Source of the DNA: Chitinophaga agri
GTDB lineage: Bacteria > Bacteroidota > Bacteroidia > Chitinophagales > Chitinophagaceae
DNA: 64,000 nucleotides
Assembly: GCF_010093065.1 (NCBI RefSeq)
Contig: NZ_CP048113.1
Coordinates: 3,224,001 to 3,288,000, forward strand
Direction of reading: 5' to 3'
Both the position numbers and the translations under genes were made by a program. The notes below the pieces were generated by a model. The model ran no database searches, was not told where the DNA came from, and saw only the letters and a program-made list of their open reading frames with translations. Shown here one piece after another: positions 1 through 8,722 of this stretch (position 1 is its first letter; the number at the start of each line of letters is the position of its first letter).

Positions 1-756
1 AGTTAGCTCCGGATACGTAAAATCCGTACTCCTGTTCTCCTGTCCTCTCAGTTTATAAAAATCTGTCTCCTGTTCCTCATTCGCCAATTCCAACCGCATC
101 CCATTGGAAAAACAGGGCTCCTCCCCAATAAACTGAATATAAGTCTTTGATACCCGGAAGGTGATCCCCAACCATTTATTATCCGGCACCAACATCTTTG
201 AACCCGGTGCAGGCTCCAATATTATCTTATGCTGGAACTTTGTATTGGTAGCCATAGAAAACAGCACAACTGAATGGTGTGTTAAGGCCATCTCAGACTC
301 CTCATTACTTACCTTATCTCTTATCTTCAGCTTTCTGATATGTTTGGGGGAAAGTACTTCCGGATGTTCATAACAGGAGAAAACACCGATATATGAATCC
401 TCTGCTAAATCCAAAGCCTGATCTGAATGATAATTCATTTTAACATACGTCGCATCGTACACCTCTATCAACGCATTATTGAAAGGCTGTGCAGGTATAT
501 CAACGCCAGCATCTTCTTTTATACACTCATTGATACAGGCAATGATCCTATCATGAAGCGCTGCAAATGGCTGCGCAGGTATATTGTATTTAGTGGTAGT
601 CCTGACTATCGGAACCCCCTTATCATCCACCTTTATCAGATGGTTACCTAACCGGCCTTTCGCAACTGGCTCAAACGTTGTCAACGCTGACAACTGACTG
701 AATAAATCTTCCGGCAGATCAGGCGTGACTTTATAAAATGCAGTATTATTCGTCAT
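1..756 (-). CDS. 2OG-Fe(II) oxygenase family protein, partial (3' end off window)
   Basis: This reading frame is open from an ATG at 756-754 to the left edge of the window (252 codons seen, no stop), so its C-terminus is missing. It has the metal-binding pattern of 2-oxoglutarate/Fe(II) oxygenases: H110-S-D112, a distal His176 in the stretch TKFQHKI, and Arg201 in ITFRVSKT, the expected co-substrate-binding Arg on the following strand. Such enzymes hydroxylate or demethylate a substrate using O2 and 2-oxoglutarate. No signal peptide is visible, so it is probably cytoplasmic. It starts only 20 bases after the stop of the next gene, which carries the same triad, so the two probably form one operon. 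The substrate cannot be told from the sequence; AlkB-like is one possibility. Confidence 0.72.
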   Translation of the reverse strand, partial: MTNNTAFYKVTPDLPEDLFSQLSALTTFEPVAKGRLGNHLIKVDDKGVPIVRTTTKYNIPAQPFAALHDRIIACINECIKEDAGVDIPAQPFNNALIEVYDATYVKMNYHSDQALDLAEDSYIGVFSCYEHPEVLSPKHIRKLKIRDKVSNEESEMALTHHSVVLFSMATNTKFQHKIILEPAPGSKMLVPDNKWLGITFRVSKTYIQFIGEEPCFSNGMRLELANEEQETDFYKLRGQENRSTDFTYPELT

Positions 757-776
757 TTCCTTTGCGGAGGTTTAAA

Positions 777-2018
777 TTAAAATATCGGTTTCTCATAGTC
801 ACCTGCATTCATACTGAAGTGAGTTTTACCATATTTGATCACCTGCTCTGACTGATTCTCTTCTCTGTAAGAACTTCTCAGTTCTTCTTCTGTTTCCGCT
901 GTCATACTCTCCAGTTCAATAAATCTGCCGTTATCTTTGATATACGCCTGGTTATTCACATACTTTGCCTCCAGATTAGAGCAACGTACTACATATCCCA
1001 TTCTGGTAGGCATTTTATCTGCGTTCAGCATGGACGGCCTGATCTCGTGTGTATATAATCTGTTGGTAGACAACGGTATCATAAACACGGAATTAGGATA
1101 CAATGTAACACTGAACTCCTTTTCCAATGTCGTGTCAGTCACCGTACTTTTCAACTTAAAATACAGCCTCGTCAAGCCACTCACCTCTTTATAACACCTG
1201 TCATAGCGGTCTGTCGCGGATGGTTTCAAATGTTCCACATCAGCATTATCATAAAACGTACAAAAGACAATCAATCCTTCCTGCGGCATATCCTTCGTCT
1301 TATCAGAATGCGCTTTAATTCTTGATTTCACCTCCTTGTCCACTCCTTCTGTCCTCGCTTTGTTTTCATATATCTGTGCCAATACATGATTCAGCTCCGT
1401 TTTGTATTCGAAAACATAGCTGACAGCATCATTCAGCACAGCTATAATTTTACGATCGGTGCTTCGAAAATTATCTGTTGGCCCGGTGAGATTACTGGAA
1501 CATCTTAAAAGACGATAGTGCAGCACTTCGTTTCCTGATTCGTTTTCCTCCTTTGTCACATTTGTCAGATATATTCCTTTCCTGAAAGCCTTTGAAGGTT
1601 TATTGGATTCAGTCAGTTCCTGAAATGCATGCTCTGATTTAATCCGGCCGAAGTAGTCATCATCAGTAAATAACTTCCTGAAATATACACCCGCATTACT
1701 GACAATAACCGGTACTTCACCCAGTGTTATGATATGGACGTTATTTTGATCACTATTCCTATAATTAGCAGAGAGTTCTTTTATGACGTAGATAGGATAA
1801 GATATGTCTTCTACCTGACCGATATCGCCAAATACATAGATCCTATTCTTTGCTGCCAGCGTCGGCATATCAGCAAAGCTCTTTACAACCGTTCCGCAAA
1901 ACCGGCTGGTCAAATCGCGCATTTCTGCATTCATCATGCTATATTCCAGTAAAACAACAAGAACATTCCTGTCTCTGGCGATCCTGTTCTCGGTTGGAGG
2001 TGTATTCATAGTTTTCAT
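777..2018 (-). CDS. 2OG-Fe(II) oxygenase-like protein with N-terminal extension
   Basis: Not a family I can name with certainty. The C-terminal half parallels the neighbouring oxygenase: an HSD motif (His251, Asp253 when numbered from an upstream ATG at 2060), a strand FCTFY, a distal His338 in RLYTHEI and Arg359 in GYVVRCS, giving a complete 2OG-Fe(II) triad plus Arg. The first ~200 residues have no recognisable motif and make this protein longer than a single jelly-roll domain. I prefer the start at 2018 (MKTMNTPP); the longer frame from 2060 would add a hydrophobic 14-residue stretch unlike the rest. It lies upstream of the second oxygenase gene in the same transcript, with a 20-base gap. 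The pair probably acts on related substrates, which is inference. Confidence 0.6.
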   Translation of the reverse strand: MKTMNTPPTENRIARDRNVLVVLLEYSMMNAEMRDLTSRFCGTVVKSFADMPTLAAKNRIYVFGDIGQVEDISYPIYVIKELSANYRNSDQNNVHIITLGEVPVIVSNAGVYFRKLFTDDDYFGRIKSEHAFQELTESNKPSKAFRKGIYLTNVTKEENESGNEVLHYRLLRCSSNLTGPTDNFRSTDRKIIAVLNDAVSYVFEYKTELNHVLAQIYENKARTEGVDKEVKSRIKAHSDKTKDMPQEGLIVFCTFYDNADVEHLKPSATDRYDRCYKEVSGLTRLYFKLKSTVTDTTLEKEFSVTLYPNSVFMIPLSTNRLYTHEIRPSMLNADKMPTRMGYVVRCSNLEAKYVNNQAYIKDNGRFIELESMTAETEEELRSSYREENQSEQVIKYGKTHFSMNAGDYEKPIF

Positions 2019-2316
2019 AGTTAATAGGCTTATGAAGTATTGGGCAATTAAAATTAGCATTTTAACCCTGAACTTCCGCCTGCATGCACTGAAACGTTGA
2101 TAGTTTCCACCTAAAAAACATCCAAAAAGTGCCAGTGGTAATTTTTTTTTTGGTAACTATCCGTTAAATAATGGATTGACCTTATATATTATCACCGTCA
2201 ACACAACTAACTTTAACATGGGAACGTTCTTGACTACTTTTTTCTGCGCCTGACCTGATGGCCCTCCCTGCTGAATATCAGCACTTTTACATACCTTAGA
2301 ACCCTAACCTGTATCT

Positions 2317-5295
2317 ATGCCAGCTTTTAATCGGCGTAACATTGTGCTGACAACGCTCTTTATGATATTGATGCATTGCAGTGTTTACTCCCAGGATAAA
2401 ATATATGTTGTTAACGGCTCAGAGATCGGCTACATTGATCTTGCCGACTATACATACAAATTTGTCTGTAACGCTGTACCGTTCGGAGATATTGCCATCA
2501 CCCCTGCTGGTAAGATCTATGGCTATTACGATGCCTTATATGAAATCGACCCGGTAGCAAACACCTACACCCTGATCCCTGTAGACATGAGTAATGCTCC
2601 TACTTTTTATGGGGCCAATGCCATGGTCAGCGACCGGGATGGTAATCTGTACGTTGCCGGTACAGCTACCCTTTTCAAAATAGACATGAAAAATGCGACA
2701 ATGTCTTTTGTGGGTAACATGTCCACCTTTCCTGCCGGTGACTTATGTTTCTCAGAGGGTAAACTTTATATGGCTGCCATGAACAATGTGCTGATCGAGT
2801 TGACCCTGGGCCCTGGCGGTAACAGTATTGTGTCGGAGCGGGTTGCAGGAACAATGTTACTCGATGGCGATGTATATGGTATCGGGGCGAATGAAAACGG
2901 CATCTGTTACGCCATCACAACGAGAAAAGAGCTAGCCCTCATCGATACGGAAGATGCGACTGCCTATATCATCGCTAAACCTCCGAAAGGCAATATTATG
3001 GACGTCAATGGTCTGGCACTACTTCGTGAAGGGGTTAATGACAAAGACATTGAGATCTGTGGAAATGGTATCGATGATGACCACAATGGTTTTACTGATG
3101 ATAATGATATGGCATGCCGCCTAAAACGCGGGCTCTGTACATCTGAAAGCCAGGAGATATTCCGGGAGACTTTTGGCGCAGGTAGCGGATTCGGCACAGC
3201 CCTTCCCAACCTCAGTGCTGCGGGCTATACATTCTCTACCACCGCTCCACTTTCAGAAGGCCGCTATACTATTGTGAGTGATCCCCGCCTGGCGCAGGGT
3301 AATGCTACCTGGAAAAGTATGGCTGATCATACCGGTAATCCCAACGGCCGTATGATGGTGATCAACGCCGCCTACAAACCAGGAGAGTTTTACCGTAAAA
3401 AGATCACGGACCTGTGTGGCGGACATCAATACGCCATTTCTGTGAGCGCCAGTTCTGTCATTTCTACTGGTATGAACTGCGGCCAGGATGTAGTAAGTAT
3501 TCCTGCACGCATCCGCTTCCACATTGAAGACGAAAATGGCAATATACTTGGACAGGTGGCCGAAAGATATATTCCTGCTGATGACAATCCTGCGGGTACA
3601 TGGAAAGAGTACGGAATGATATTTACCTTACCTGATAATGTCAGCACGATACAGATCGTACTACTGGATGATGCACCAGGCGGTTGTGGTAATGATCTCG
3701 CCATAGACGATATCGTATTCAGCACCTGTCAGCCGACACCTGTAGTCAGTCTCAATGGTGATTATAATGGCCCCTTCACAGGTTGCATTAACTCGGAAGC
3801 TGTTTTCCAGGTAGATACCGCCATGCTCAGGTTACGCCAGCCCTCTTTCCAGTGGCAGAAAAGAACTGCTGCAAACGCACCATGGGTGAACATTCCCGGG
3901 GCTAACGACATTTCTTATACTATCGCACGATTACAACTGGCAGATGCCGGAGAATATCGTATCCTGATCACGGAAGATCCAAATATTACCTGTCCGAAGA
4001 CATTAGCCTCTATGGTAATGCTATTTACAGTACAGGACGTTGCGGCATTCCAGTTAACACCACCCTTCACGGCCTGTGTCGGCGAACCAATAAACCTCTC
4101 GGTAACACCTTATAATAATCTGCAGGAAGCACGCTGGACGTATCCTAATGGCGACCAGACTTCCGGCGTCACGCTGCTCGTTACCAATACAGCTGCTATG
4201 TCAGATGCCGGTGAGTACACATTGAAGATCAGGACCACGGAAGGTTGCTCTGCTACCCTGAAAACAACTGTCACTGTCTTACCCTATGAAACTATCGGAT
4301 TCACTTTTACTACCTCACAGGCTTGTGTCGGACAACCAGTACAGGTACAGTCAGATGGCTCCTGGCAACCAGGCACATGGCAATGGACTGCCAGTGGCAA
4401 TGGTGTCATCAGCCAGGCGGATACAAAAACACCTATCATTATCTGGCAAACGCCGGGCGATCAGCAACTGACACTACAGTCCACCGGACAATGTATACTG
4501 GATCAACATGTTACAAAAGATATCACTATTCAAAATGTACCTACGCCAGGTATGCTTTCTGCTCCGGAACAGGTTTGCGTAGGTACACCATTGGAAATGA
4601 CGGTCACGGGTTACACAGGAGGCACTATTGCCTGGAATATCACTGGTAATCCCATCCTGACCGGACCACCAGACCGGCAACAGGCAATATGGAATACCAT
4701 TGGTACTTATACGATCAATTATACTGTCAGTGGCACCTGTGGATCTGTTACACTTCCTGCTCCAAAACCCGTTATCATCAAAGATGCACCCTATGTTTCG
4801 CTTGTCCATGATACAACCGTTTGCCGGGGTACCCCGTTATACCTGCAACCTGTGTTTAGTGGTGATGCAACACTCTTCAGCTGGCAGGACGGGCCTTTTG
4901 TAGCTGAAAGTAAGTACATCGCTGAGCAGGAAGGTGTATATAAACTTGTTGTACAGGATAACTGGGGATGTTCCACACAGGCAGAGATCAATGTGCAATG
5001 GATGAATTGTGGCTGTGACATTTTTATTCCCACAGCTTTCTCTCCCAACGGCGACGGGCTTCATGATATTTTCAAGCCTGTTATCCACTGTGTGACCGCC
5101 AGCTACGAATTCCGGATATATAACCGCTGGGGACAGCTGATCTATCTCTCACGCAGACCCGGAGAAGGATGGAATGGTATACTACATGACGGCAGGCCGG
5201 CAGAAACCGGCGCCTATACGTGGGTATTGGAATACAAGAGTTATGAATATCCTGCACCGATGCTACAGAAAGGATTTGTCACTTTAGTGAAATAG
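2317..5295 (+). CDS. T9SS type B sorting domain-containing multidomain surface protein
   Basis: A large exported protein of 992 residues. A signal peptide covers about residues 1-25. Residues ~25-250 look like a repeat-rich beta-propeller (recurrent YVVNG, GKIYGYYD, DGNLYVAG). A short acidic stretch follows (GNGIDDDHNGFTDDND, ~248-263) resembling Ca-binding loops seen in Bacteroidota surface proteins. Then come a jelly-roll-like segment (~280-470), an Ig-like module (~490-570) and several PKD/Ig-like modules. The last ~90 residues form the gliding-motility-associated C-terminal domain, with the typical IPTAFSPNGDG, IYNRWGQLIY and GWNG signatures; this is the type B signal for type IX secretion. 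It is therefore expected on the cell surface or released. The adhesive or binding role is inference. It is monocistronic between a divergent and a convergent gene. Confidence 0.85.
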   Translation: MPAFNRRNIVLTTLFMILMHCSVYSQDKIYVVNGSEIGYIDLADYTYKFVCNAVPFGDIAITPAGKIYGYYDALYEIDPVANTYTLIPVDMSNAPTFYGANAMVSDRDGNLYVAGTATLFKIDMKNATMSFVGNMSTFPAGDLCFSEGKLYMAAMNNVLIELTLGPGGNSIVSERVAGTMLLDGDVYGIGANENGICYAITTRKELALIDTEDATAYIIAKPPKGNIMDVNGLALLREGVNDKDIEICGNGIDDDHNGFTDDNDMACRLKRGLCTSESQEIFRETFGAGSGFGTALPNLSAAGYTFSTTAPLSEGRYTIVSDPRLAQGNATWKSMADHTGNPNGRMMVINAAYKPGEFYRKKITDLCGGHQYAISVSASSVISTGMNCGQDVVSIPARIRFHIEDENGNILGQVAERYIPADDNPAGTWKEYGMIFTLPDNVSTIQIVLLDDAPGGCGNDLAIDDIVFSTCQPTPVVSLNGDYNGPFTGCINSEAVFQVDTAMLRLRQPSFQWQKRTAANAPWVNIPGANDISYTIARLQLADAGEYRILITEDPNITCPKTLASMVMLFTVQDVAAFQLTPPFTACVGEPINLSVTPYNNLQEARWTYPNGDQTSGVTLLVTNTAAMSDAGEYTLKIRTTEGCSATLKTTVTVLPYETIGFTFTTSQACVGQPVQVQSDGSWQPGTWQWTASGNGVISQADTKTPIIIWQTPGDQQLTLQSTGQCILDQHVTKDITIQNVPTPGMLSAPEQVCVGTPLEMTVTGYTGGTIAWNITGNPILTGPPDRQQAIWNTIGTYTINYTVSGTCGSVTLPAPKPVIIKDAPYVSLVHDTTVCRGTPLYLQPVFSGDATLFSWQDGPFVAESKYIAEQEGVYKLVVQDNWGCSTQAEINVQWMNCGCDIFIPTAFSPNGDGLHDIFKPVIHCVTASYEFRIYNRWGQLIYLSRRPGEGWNGILHDGRPAETGAYTWVLEYKSYEYPAPMLQKGFVTLVK

Positions 5296-5455
5296 CAGTA
5301 GCTGCAAGGGTAATATAACAATATCGCTTACGCAAAAATGTGCAGATAAAAAGTGAATATCTCTGCAGTACGCTTTAAACATCCCATTTACGGACGGACC
5401 AGGCCATACAGTCACCTAAGAGGAAGGTGTGCTGAAATAATGCGAACGGCAACGA

Positions 5456-6823
5456 TCAGAATGCCTCATTCAGACCGAGAAAGAACCCTTTCGCACCAAA
5501 CTTACCAAAGGCGTAGTCGAGACACAGATTGGTGCGGGTCACTTTATTGAATAAAATGCGTAATCCTCCGCCACCACCAGGCTGCATCACCTGAAATATT
5601 CGCGTGCCTGATTCATCATTGGTGGTTTGCAAATGGAAGAACATCACCCCACTGAGAAAATTGTTCCGCAGTATAGGGAAGCGGTATTCCACTTCGGCAT
5701 AGCTGTACTGTGTGCCTTTAAAATATCCCACGGTATATCCTCTTCCGCTACGGAAGCCAGCATCTTTTCCTGTACCGGGTAATTCCAGGTAGGGTACATT
5801 TCCTGCCAGCAGAAACGAGTTCCAGTTCCAGAATGCCAGTACATGTTCTGGACGGCGTTTTGACAAACTGATATATTTCCTGAAATCAGTGGAGAACTGC
5901 AACGAATTCCGGGTACTTCCGAGCCATGTCTGATTAGCCCGGAAGCCCGCATCCACGTACATGCCCTTATAAGCCCGATTCTGGTTGTCACGGGTGGTAT
6001 ACTGTACGTTGAAGAGCAATCCGTTGGCCATGTAATGATCGCGCTTAAAACCATGTCTGTCGCTATAGATATTATAGGGTGTCCGACTATTGGTCGTATC
6101 TTTCTCATCTATCTTCCTCCGGATGTCAAAAGACACCCCGCCTCCCAGGAACAGATTTTTCTTTACCTCCTTGTACACCTTTTCCCTGAAGTTGTAAAAC
6201 TGGGCATGAAGTCCTCTTGGTTTACGGTCGGGATTATTGAGTACGTGTTCAGTCTCACTCGCGGTGGAGGGGATTCCAATTCCAAGTCCATAGTCGGGTG
6301 TAACGGTTTTAGCCGCTACCAGGCTACCCTGGAAATTCCATTTGTTACCAGAGGTGTAGATATTATGACTGATGTAAAAGTAAATGATCCCCTTAGTCGT
6401 AATGGAAGCGGAAGTGGCACCTACTGACAGCAGCGTATTAGGGTCTTTACCAAACTTTTTACCTGCTACAGCCTTAATCCCTATCTGGGAGCCTATACTT
6501 GGATTAGCGGCCACATTAGGTATAACAATGACCCCGGAACGGGTTTTCCCTGAGAGGTCGGTCTTTCTGCGTAAGATCGTCCTTATCAGATCACCCAGGT
6601 CATATTGGGCATCAAACTCCCGGGCTTCCTGTTCAGCCCTCATTCTGTCTACAGCAGAAGAATCAGTTTTCAGGGTATCCGCGGGAGCGGGCGTCTGTCC
6701 ATACAGATGGCTGCAAAAGCACACCAACAGGGCACATAACAGTACCTGTAATGAACGAAATGGACTACACTCCTTTTCCTTTACTTTTACGAGAGGTAAC
6801 AATACCTGATATGGTTTATTCAT
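5456..6823 (-). CDS. BamA/TamA (Omp85) family outer membrane protein
   Basis: A 455-residue protein with an N-terminal hydrophobic export signal (about residues 24-42, ending SHLYGQ) and a C-terminal beta-barrel rich in alternating aromatic strands. The stretch around residues 375-455 (GYFKGTQYSYAEVEYRFPI, LRILFNK, LCLDYAFG) matches the bacterial surface antigen (D15/Omp85) barrel. No clear POTRA repeats are present, so it is shorter than BamA, which points to a stand-alone 16-strand-type barrel such as those linked to lipid or protein export accessory roles. The last residue is Phe, as usual for outer membrane barrels. It converges on the T9SS protein to its left; about 160 bases lie between them. 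Confidence 0.75.
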   Translation of the reverse strand: MNKPYQVLLPLVKVKEKECSPFRSLQVLLCALLVCFCSHLYGQTPAPADTLKTDSSAVDRMRAEQEAREFDAQYDLGDLIRTILRRKTDLSGKTRSGVIVIPNVAANPSIGSQIGIKAVAGKKFGKDPNTLLSVGATSASITTKGIIYFYISHNIYTSGNKWNFQGSLVAAKTVTPDYGLGIGIPSTASETEHVLNNPDRKPRGLHAQFYNFREKVYKEVKKNLFLGGGVSFDIRRKIDEKDTTNSRTPYNIYSDRHGFKRDHYMANGLLFNVQYTTRDNQNRAYKGMYVDAGFRANQTWLGSTRNSLQFSTDFRKYISLSKRRPEHVLAFWNWNSFLLAGNVPYLELPGTGKDAGFRSGRGYTVGYFKGTQYSYAEVEYRFPILRNNFLSGVMFFHLQTTNDESGTRIFQVMQPGGGGGLRILFNKVTRTNLCLDYAFGKFGAKGFFLGLNEAF

Positions 6824-7185
6824 TTGAGCCTTTGATCATGAGATCAGGTTACAAATTTTACACCAAGTTGAATACATAGCAGACACATCTATGACGACAG
6901 TGCCAGGTCAGGGAGATTGTTTTCATTCATTTGTCAGCTAGCATCCGGATGTTTTCATCGGGGTATTACGGCGGATAGCGGTGTATGGTGATAGCGTACC
7001 CAGTAAGATGTTATACTGCATAAGGGCCCATTATGCAGTAACAGTTGTGCTGATCTCTCACGGTAACATTACGAATCTAAACAGAAAAGCTGAGAAAAGA
7101 CCTGCTGCAAATACGCAATCCAGCCGGCAAAAACAAGTGCTGCATTTCGCAGCCAGTGACTGAGCCGGGTACTTATCGGTTCTCG
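6824..7185. other. Intergenic region without a supported gene
   Basis: Between the Omp85 gene start and the inverted repeat at 7186 I see no convincing gene. A 60-codon frame at 6981-7163 has no family resemblance and poor codon character, and I leave it out. The promoter of the Omp85 gene should lie at the left end of this stretch. Confidence 0.5.
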
Positions 7186-7229
7186 GTTTAGTATTAATGA
7201 GGTGAAAGCTTACCTCATTAATACTAAAC
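7186..7229. terminator. Perfect 18-bp inverted repeat after the LOG gene
   Basis: GTTTAGTATTAATGAGGT at 7186-7203 is exactly complemented by 7212-7229, with an 8-base loop. It lies 20 bases past the LOG-family stop (minus strand). Neither strand has a clear T-run after the stem, so it is either an atypical terminator or another palindromic element. Confidence 0.5.
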
Positions 7230-7249
7230 TAAAGGTACACCAGACCTTA

Positions 7250-7822
7250 CTACCTGTTCACCCATTTGGAATGATATTCGACTTTCTGATGCATAAGGGT
7301 GTCCAACAGCCGACCCGGATCATTATCGAATATCAGGGATTTAAACTGTTTTTCAGACAGGAAACCTGCCTCGCTCATTGACAGTAACAGTTCATACAGT
7401 TTGTCATAAAAACCGTTGATATTGAGAATACCGCATGGTTTAGCGTGTAGTCCAAGCTGTGCCCAGGTAAAGACCTCGATAATCTCTTCCAATGTACCTA
7501 TACCACCAGGAATGGCAACGAAATAGTCTGATAAATTTGCCATCATTGCCTTGCGCTCATGCATGGTGGATACAATGTGTAATTCCGTGAGGTTCTTATG
7601 TCCGACTTCCCTGTCGCGCAGTTTTTCCGGTAATACACCTATAACCTGACCTCCCAATGCCAAGACCTCGTCCGCCACTACTCCCATTAGTCCGACAGCA
7701 GCGCCGCCATATACCAGGCGCATATCGTTTTTCACAATGCAACGGGCGAGTTCTTTCGTACTTGCTGTATACACCGGGTCGTTCCCAAAGTTGGAACCGC
7801 AAAAAATAGCTATACTTTTCAT
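7250..7822 (-). CDS. LOG family protein (TIGR00730), nucleotide 5'-monophosphate phosphoribohydrolase
   Basis: The 190-residue protein has the two hallmarks of the LOG/YvdD family: MHERK at residues 87-91 and PGGIGTLEE at 105-113, preceded by a Rossmann-like start (IAIFCGSNFG) and GGAAVGLMG at 39-47. Family members hydrolyse the N-glycosidic bond of nucleoside monophosphates, releasing ribose 5-phosphate and a base; in plants and some bacteria this activates cytokinins. The bacterial role is usually purine nucleotide housekeeping. The length is typical and the start ATG at 7822 fits the family N-terminus. It is monocistronic. A palindrome GGACAAATGTCC (7857-7868) lies 34 bases upstream of the start. 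Confidence 0.9.
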   Translation of the reverse strand: MKSIAIFCGSNFGNDPVYTASTKELARCIVKNDMRLVYGGAAVGLMGVVADEVLALGGQVIGVLPEKLRDREVGHKNLTELHIVSTMHERKAMMANLSDYFVAIPGGIGTLEEIIEVFTWAQLGLHAKPCGILNINGFYDKLYELLLSMSEAGFLSEKQFKSLIFDNDPGRLLDTLMHQKVEYHSKWVNR

Positions 7823-7855
7823 ACACCAAAGGTCGGGATTAATCCATCTGCAAAA

Positions 7856-7868
7856 GGGACAAATGTCC
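7856..7868. promoter_or_regulatory. Palindromic motif GGGACAAATGTCC upstream of the LOG gene
   Basis: The arms GGACA and TGTCC flank two bases. The identical 13-mer occurs again at 31064-31076, also just upstream of a minus-strand start codon (aldo/keto reductase). A shared regulator site is inferred. Confidence 0.35.
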
Positions 7869-8028
7869 TATCCTTACAAAAATATCCAGGGTGAATGTAG
7901 CATTTGAGGAAATACTACATTCACCCCGAAGCGCTTACCAGTAAACAATCCAGGGATATAGTTAGCGTTAGAGATACGATACTGAAATCAGGGCAACAAT
8001 CTGATTTTCCAAAAAAACTAAAAAAATA

Positions 8029-8060
8029 TTTTGTTGATTTAAATAATATTCCAATATTTG
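8029..8060 (+). promoter_or_regulatory. Bacteroidota-type promoter of tRNA-Asp
   Basis: TTTTG at 8029-8033 is followed after 19 bases by AATATTTG at 8053-8060, close to the TTTG / TAnnTTTG pattern of the primary sigma factor in this phylum. The sequence CACCCCG follows the -7 box, as it nearly does (CACCCGG) at the tRNA-Ser promoter. Confidence 0.6.
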
Positions 8061-8080
8061 CACCCCGAACGAACGAAAAA

Positions 8081-8154
8081 GGATCAGTAGTTCAGTTGGT
8101 TAGAATGCCGCCCTGTCACGGCGGAGGTCGCGGGTTCGAGTCCCGTCTGGTCCG
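8081..8154 (+). tRNA. tRNA-Asp (anticodon GTC)
   Basis: A complete cloverleaf can be drawn. The acceptor stem GGATCAG (8081-8087) pairs with CTGGTCC (8147-8153), the anticodon stem CCGCC/GGCGG (8108-8112 with 8120-8124) encloses loop CTGTCAC with anticodon GTC at 8115-8117, and the T-loop reads GTTCGAG. The discriminator is G8154 and CCA is not encoded. Confidence 0.97.
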
Positions 8155-8197
8155 CAAAAAAGAGTAGTCATTAACGTTAATGGCTGCTCTTTTTTCA
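8155..8197 (+). terminator. Rho-independent terminator of tRNA-Asp
   Basis: A-rich lead, then an inverted repeat AGAGTAGTCATTAAC / GTTAATGGCTGCTCT followed by six T residues directly after the tRNA. Confidence 0.85.
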
Positions 8198-8558
8198 TTT
8201 ACAGCATATCTGCTGTTGTATTTGCGTTTACCACCCTACACTTTGTCTTCATCTTGTTTAGTACGATTGAAACGTCGTAGTTGAATGCACAACGATACGC
8301 CTGTATATATGTAATACCTGTGAATAGCGCGAAAAAGAGAAGATTTCGAATAAAAATCAGCTATTCTCCATGGAGAGATAAATAAATTTTTCAGTAGCGG
8401 TCCATTGACAGGATGCTGTCTTTCTCTATCTTATCAATCCCTTTGCCACAAAGACTTACAGCCGATAAAAACGTGCTAAGTATCTATAGGATTGACTTTG
8501 TCAAATATTGCTGTTTTACACACGATCAATAAAAATTATTACATATTTCATAAAAACA
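8198..8558. other. Intergenic region between two tRNA genes
   Basis: About 360 AT-rich bases between the tRNA-Asp terminator and the tRNA-Ser promoter. No frame with family resemblance, no long repeat and no attachment-site duplication of either tRNA end was seen. Confidence 0.5.
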
Positions 8559-8590
8559 TTTGGTGATTAGCATCCACTTCTTTTATTTTG
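8559..8590 (+). promoter_or_regulatory. Promoter of tRNA-Ser
   Basis: TTTG at 8559-8562 and TTATTTTG at 8583-8590 are separated by 20 bases, the same arrangement as the tRNA-Asp promoter. The tRNA begins 6 bases after the box, so the primary transcript has almost no leader. Confidence 0.6.
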
Positions 8591-8595
8591 CACCC

Positions 8596-8680
8596 GGAGA
8601 AATGGCAGAGCGGTCGAATGCGGCGGTCTTGAAAACCGTTGACTGTCAAAGGTCCGGGGGTTCGAATCCCTCTTTCTCCG
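8596..8680 (+). tRNA. tRNA-Ser (anticodon TGA)
   Basis: The acceptor stem GGAGAAA (8596-8602) pairs with TTTCTCC (8673-8679). The anticodon loop CTTGAAA (8628-8634) holds TGA at 8630-8632. A long variable arm follows, as expected for class II tRNA-Ser, and the T-loop reads GTTCGAAT. The discriminator is G8680 and CCA is not encoded. Confidence 0.97.
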
Positions 8681-8682
8681 CT

Positions 8683-8722
8683 AAAAGGGACTGATTATCG
8701 TAGAGATGATCGGTCCCTTTTT
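8683..8722 (+). terminator. Rho-independent terminator of tRNA-Ser
   Basis: AAAAGGGACTGATTATC and GATGATCGGTCCCTTTTT form a hairpin with an imperfect upper stem and a T-run, directly after the tRNA. Confidence 0.85.

Noticed and set aside
1188..1240. Reading of the second oxygenase-like gene as lacking the metal-binding HxD (aligning VEHLK with HSD)
   Set aside because: A better alignment places H251-S-D253 opposite the HSD of the neighbour, so the triad is complete.
5644..6108. 154-codon minus-strand frame inside the Omp85 gene
   Set aside because: It is an out-of-frame shadow of the Omp85 gene, whose own frame has the barrel signatures.
8596..8680. tRNA-Ser as an integrative element attachment site
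   Set aside because: No repeat of its 3' end and no integrase gene was found in the window.
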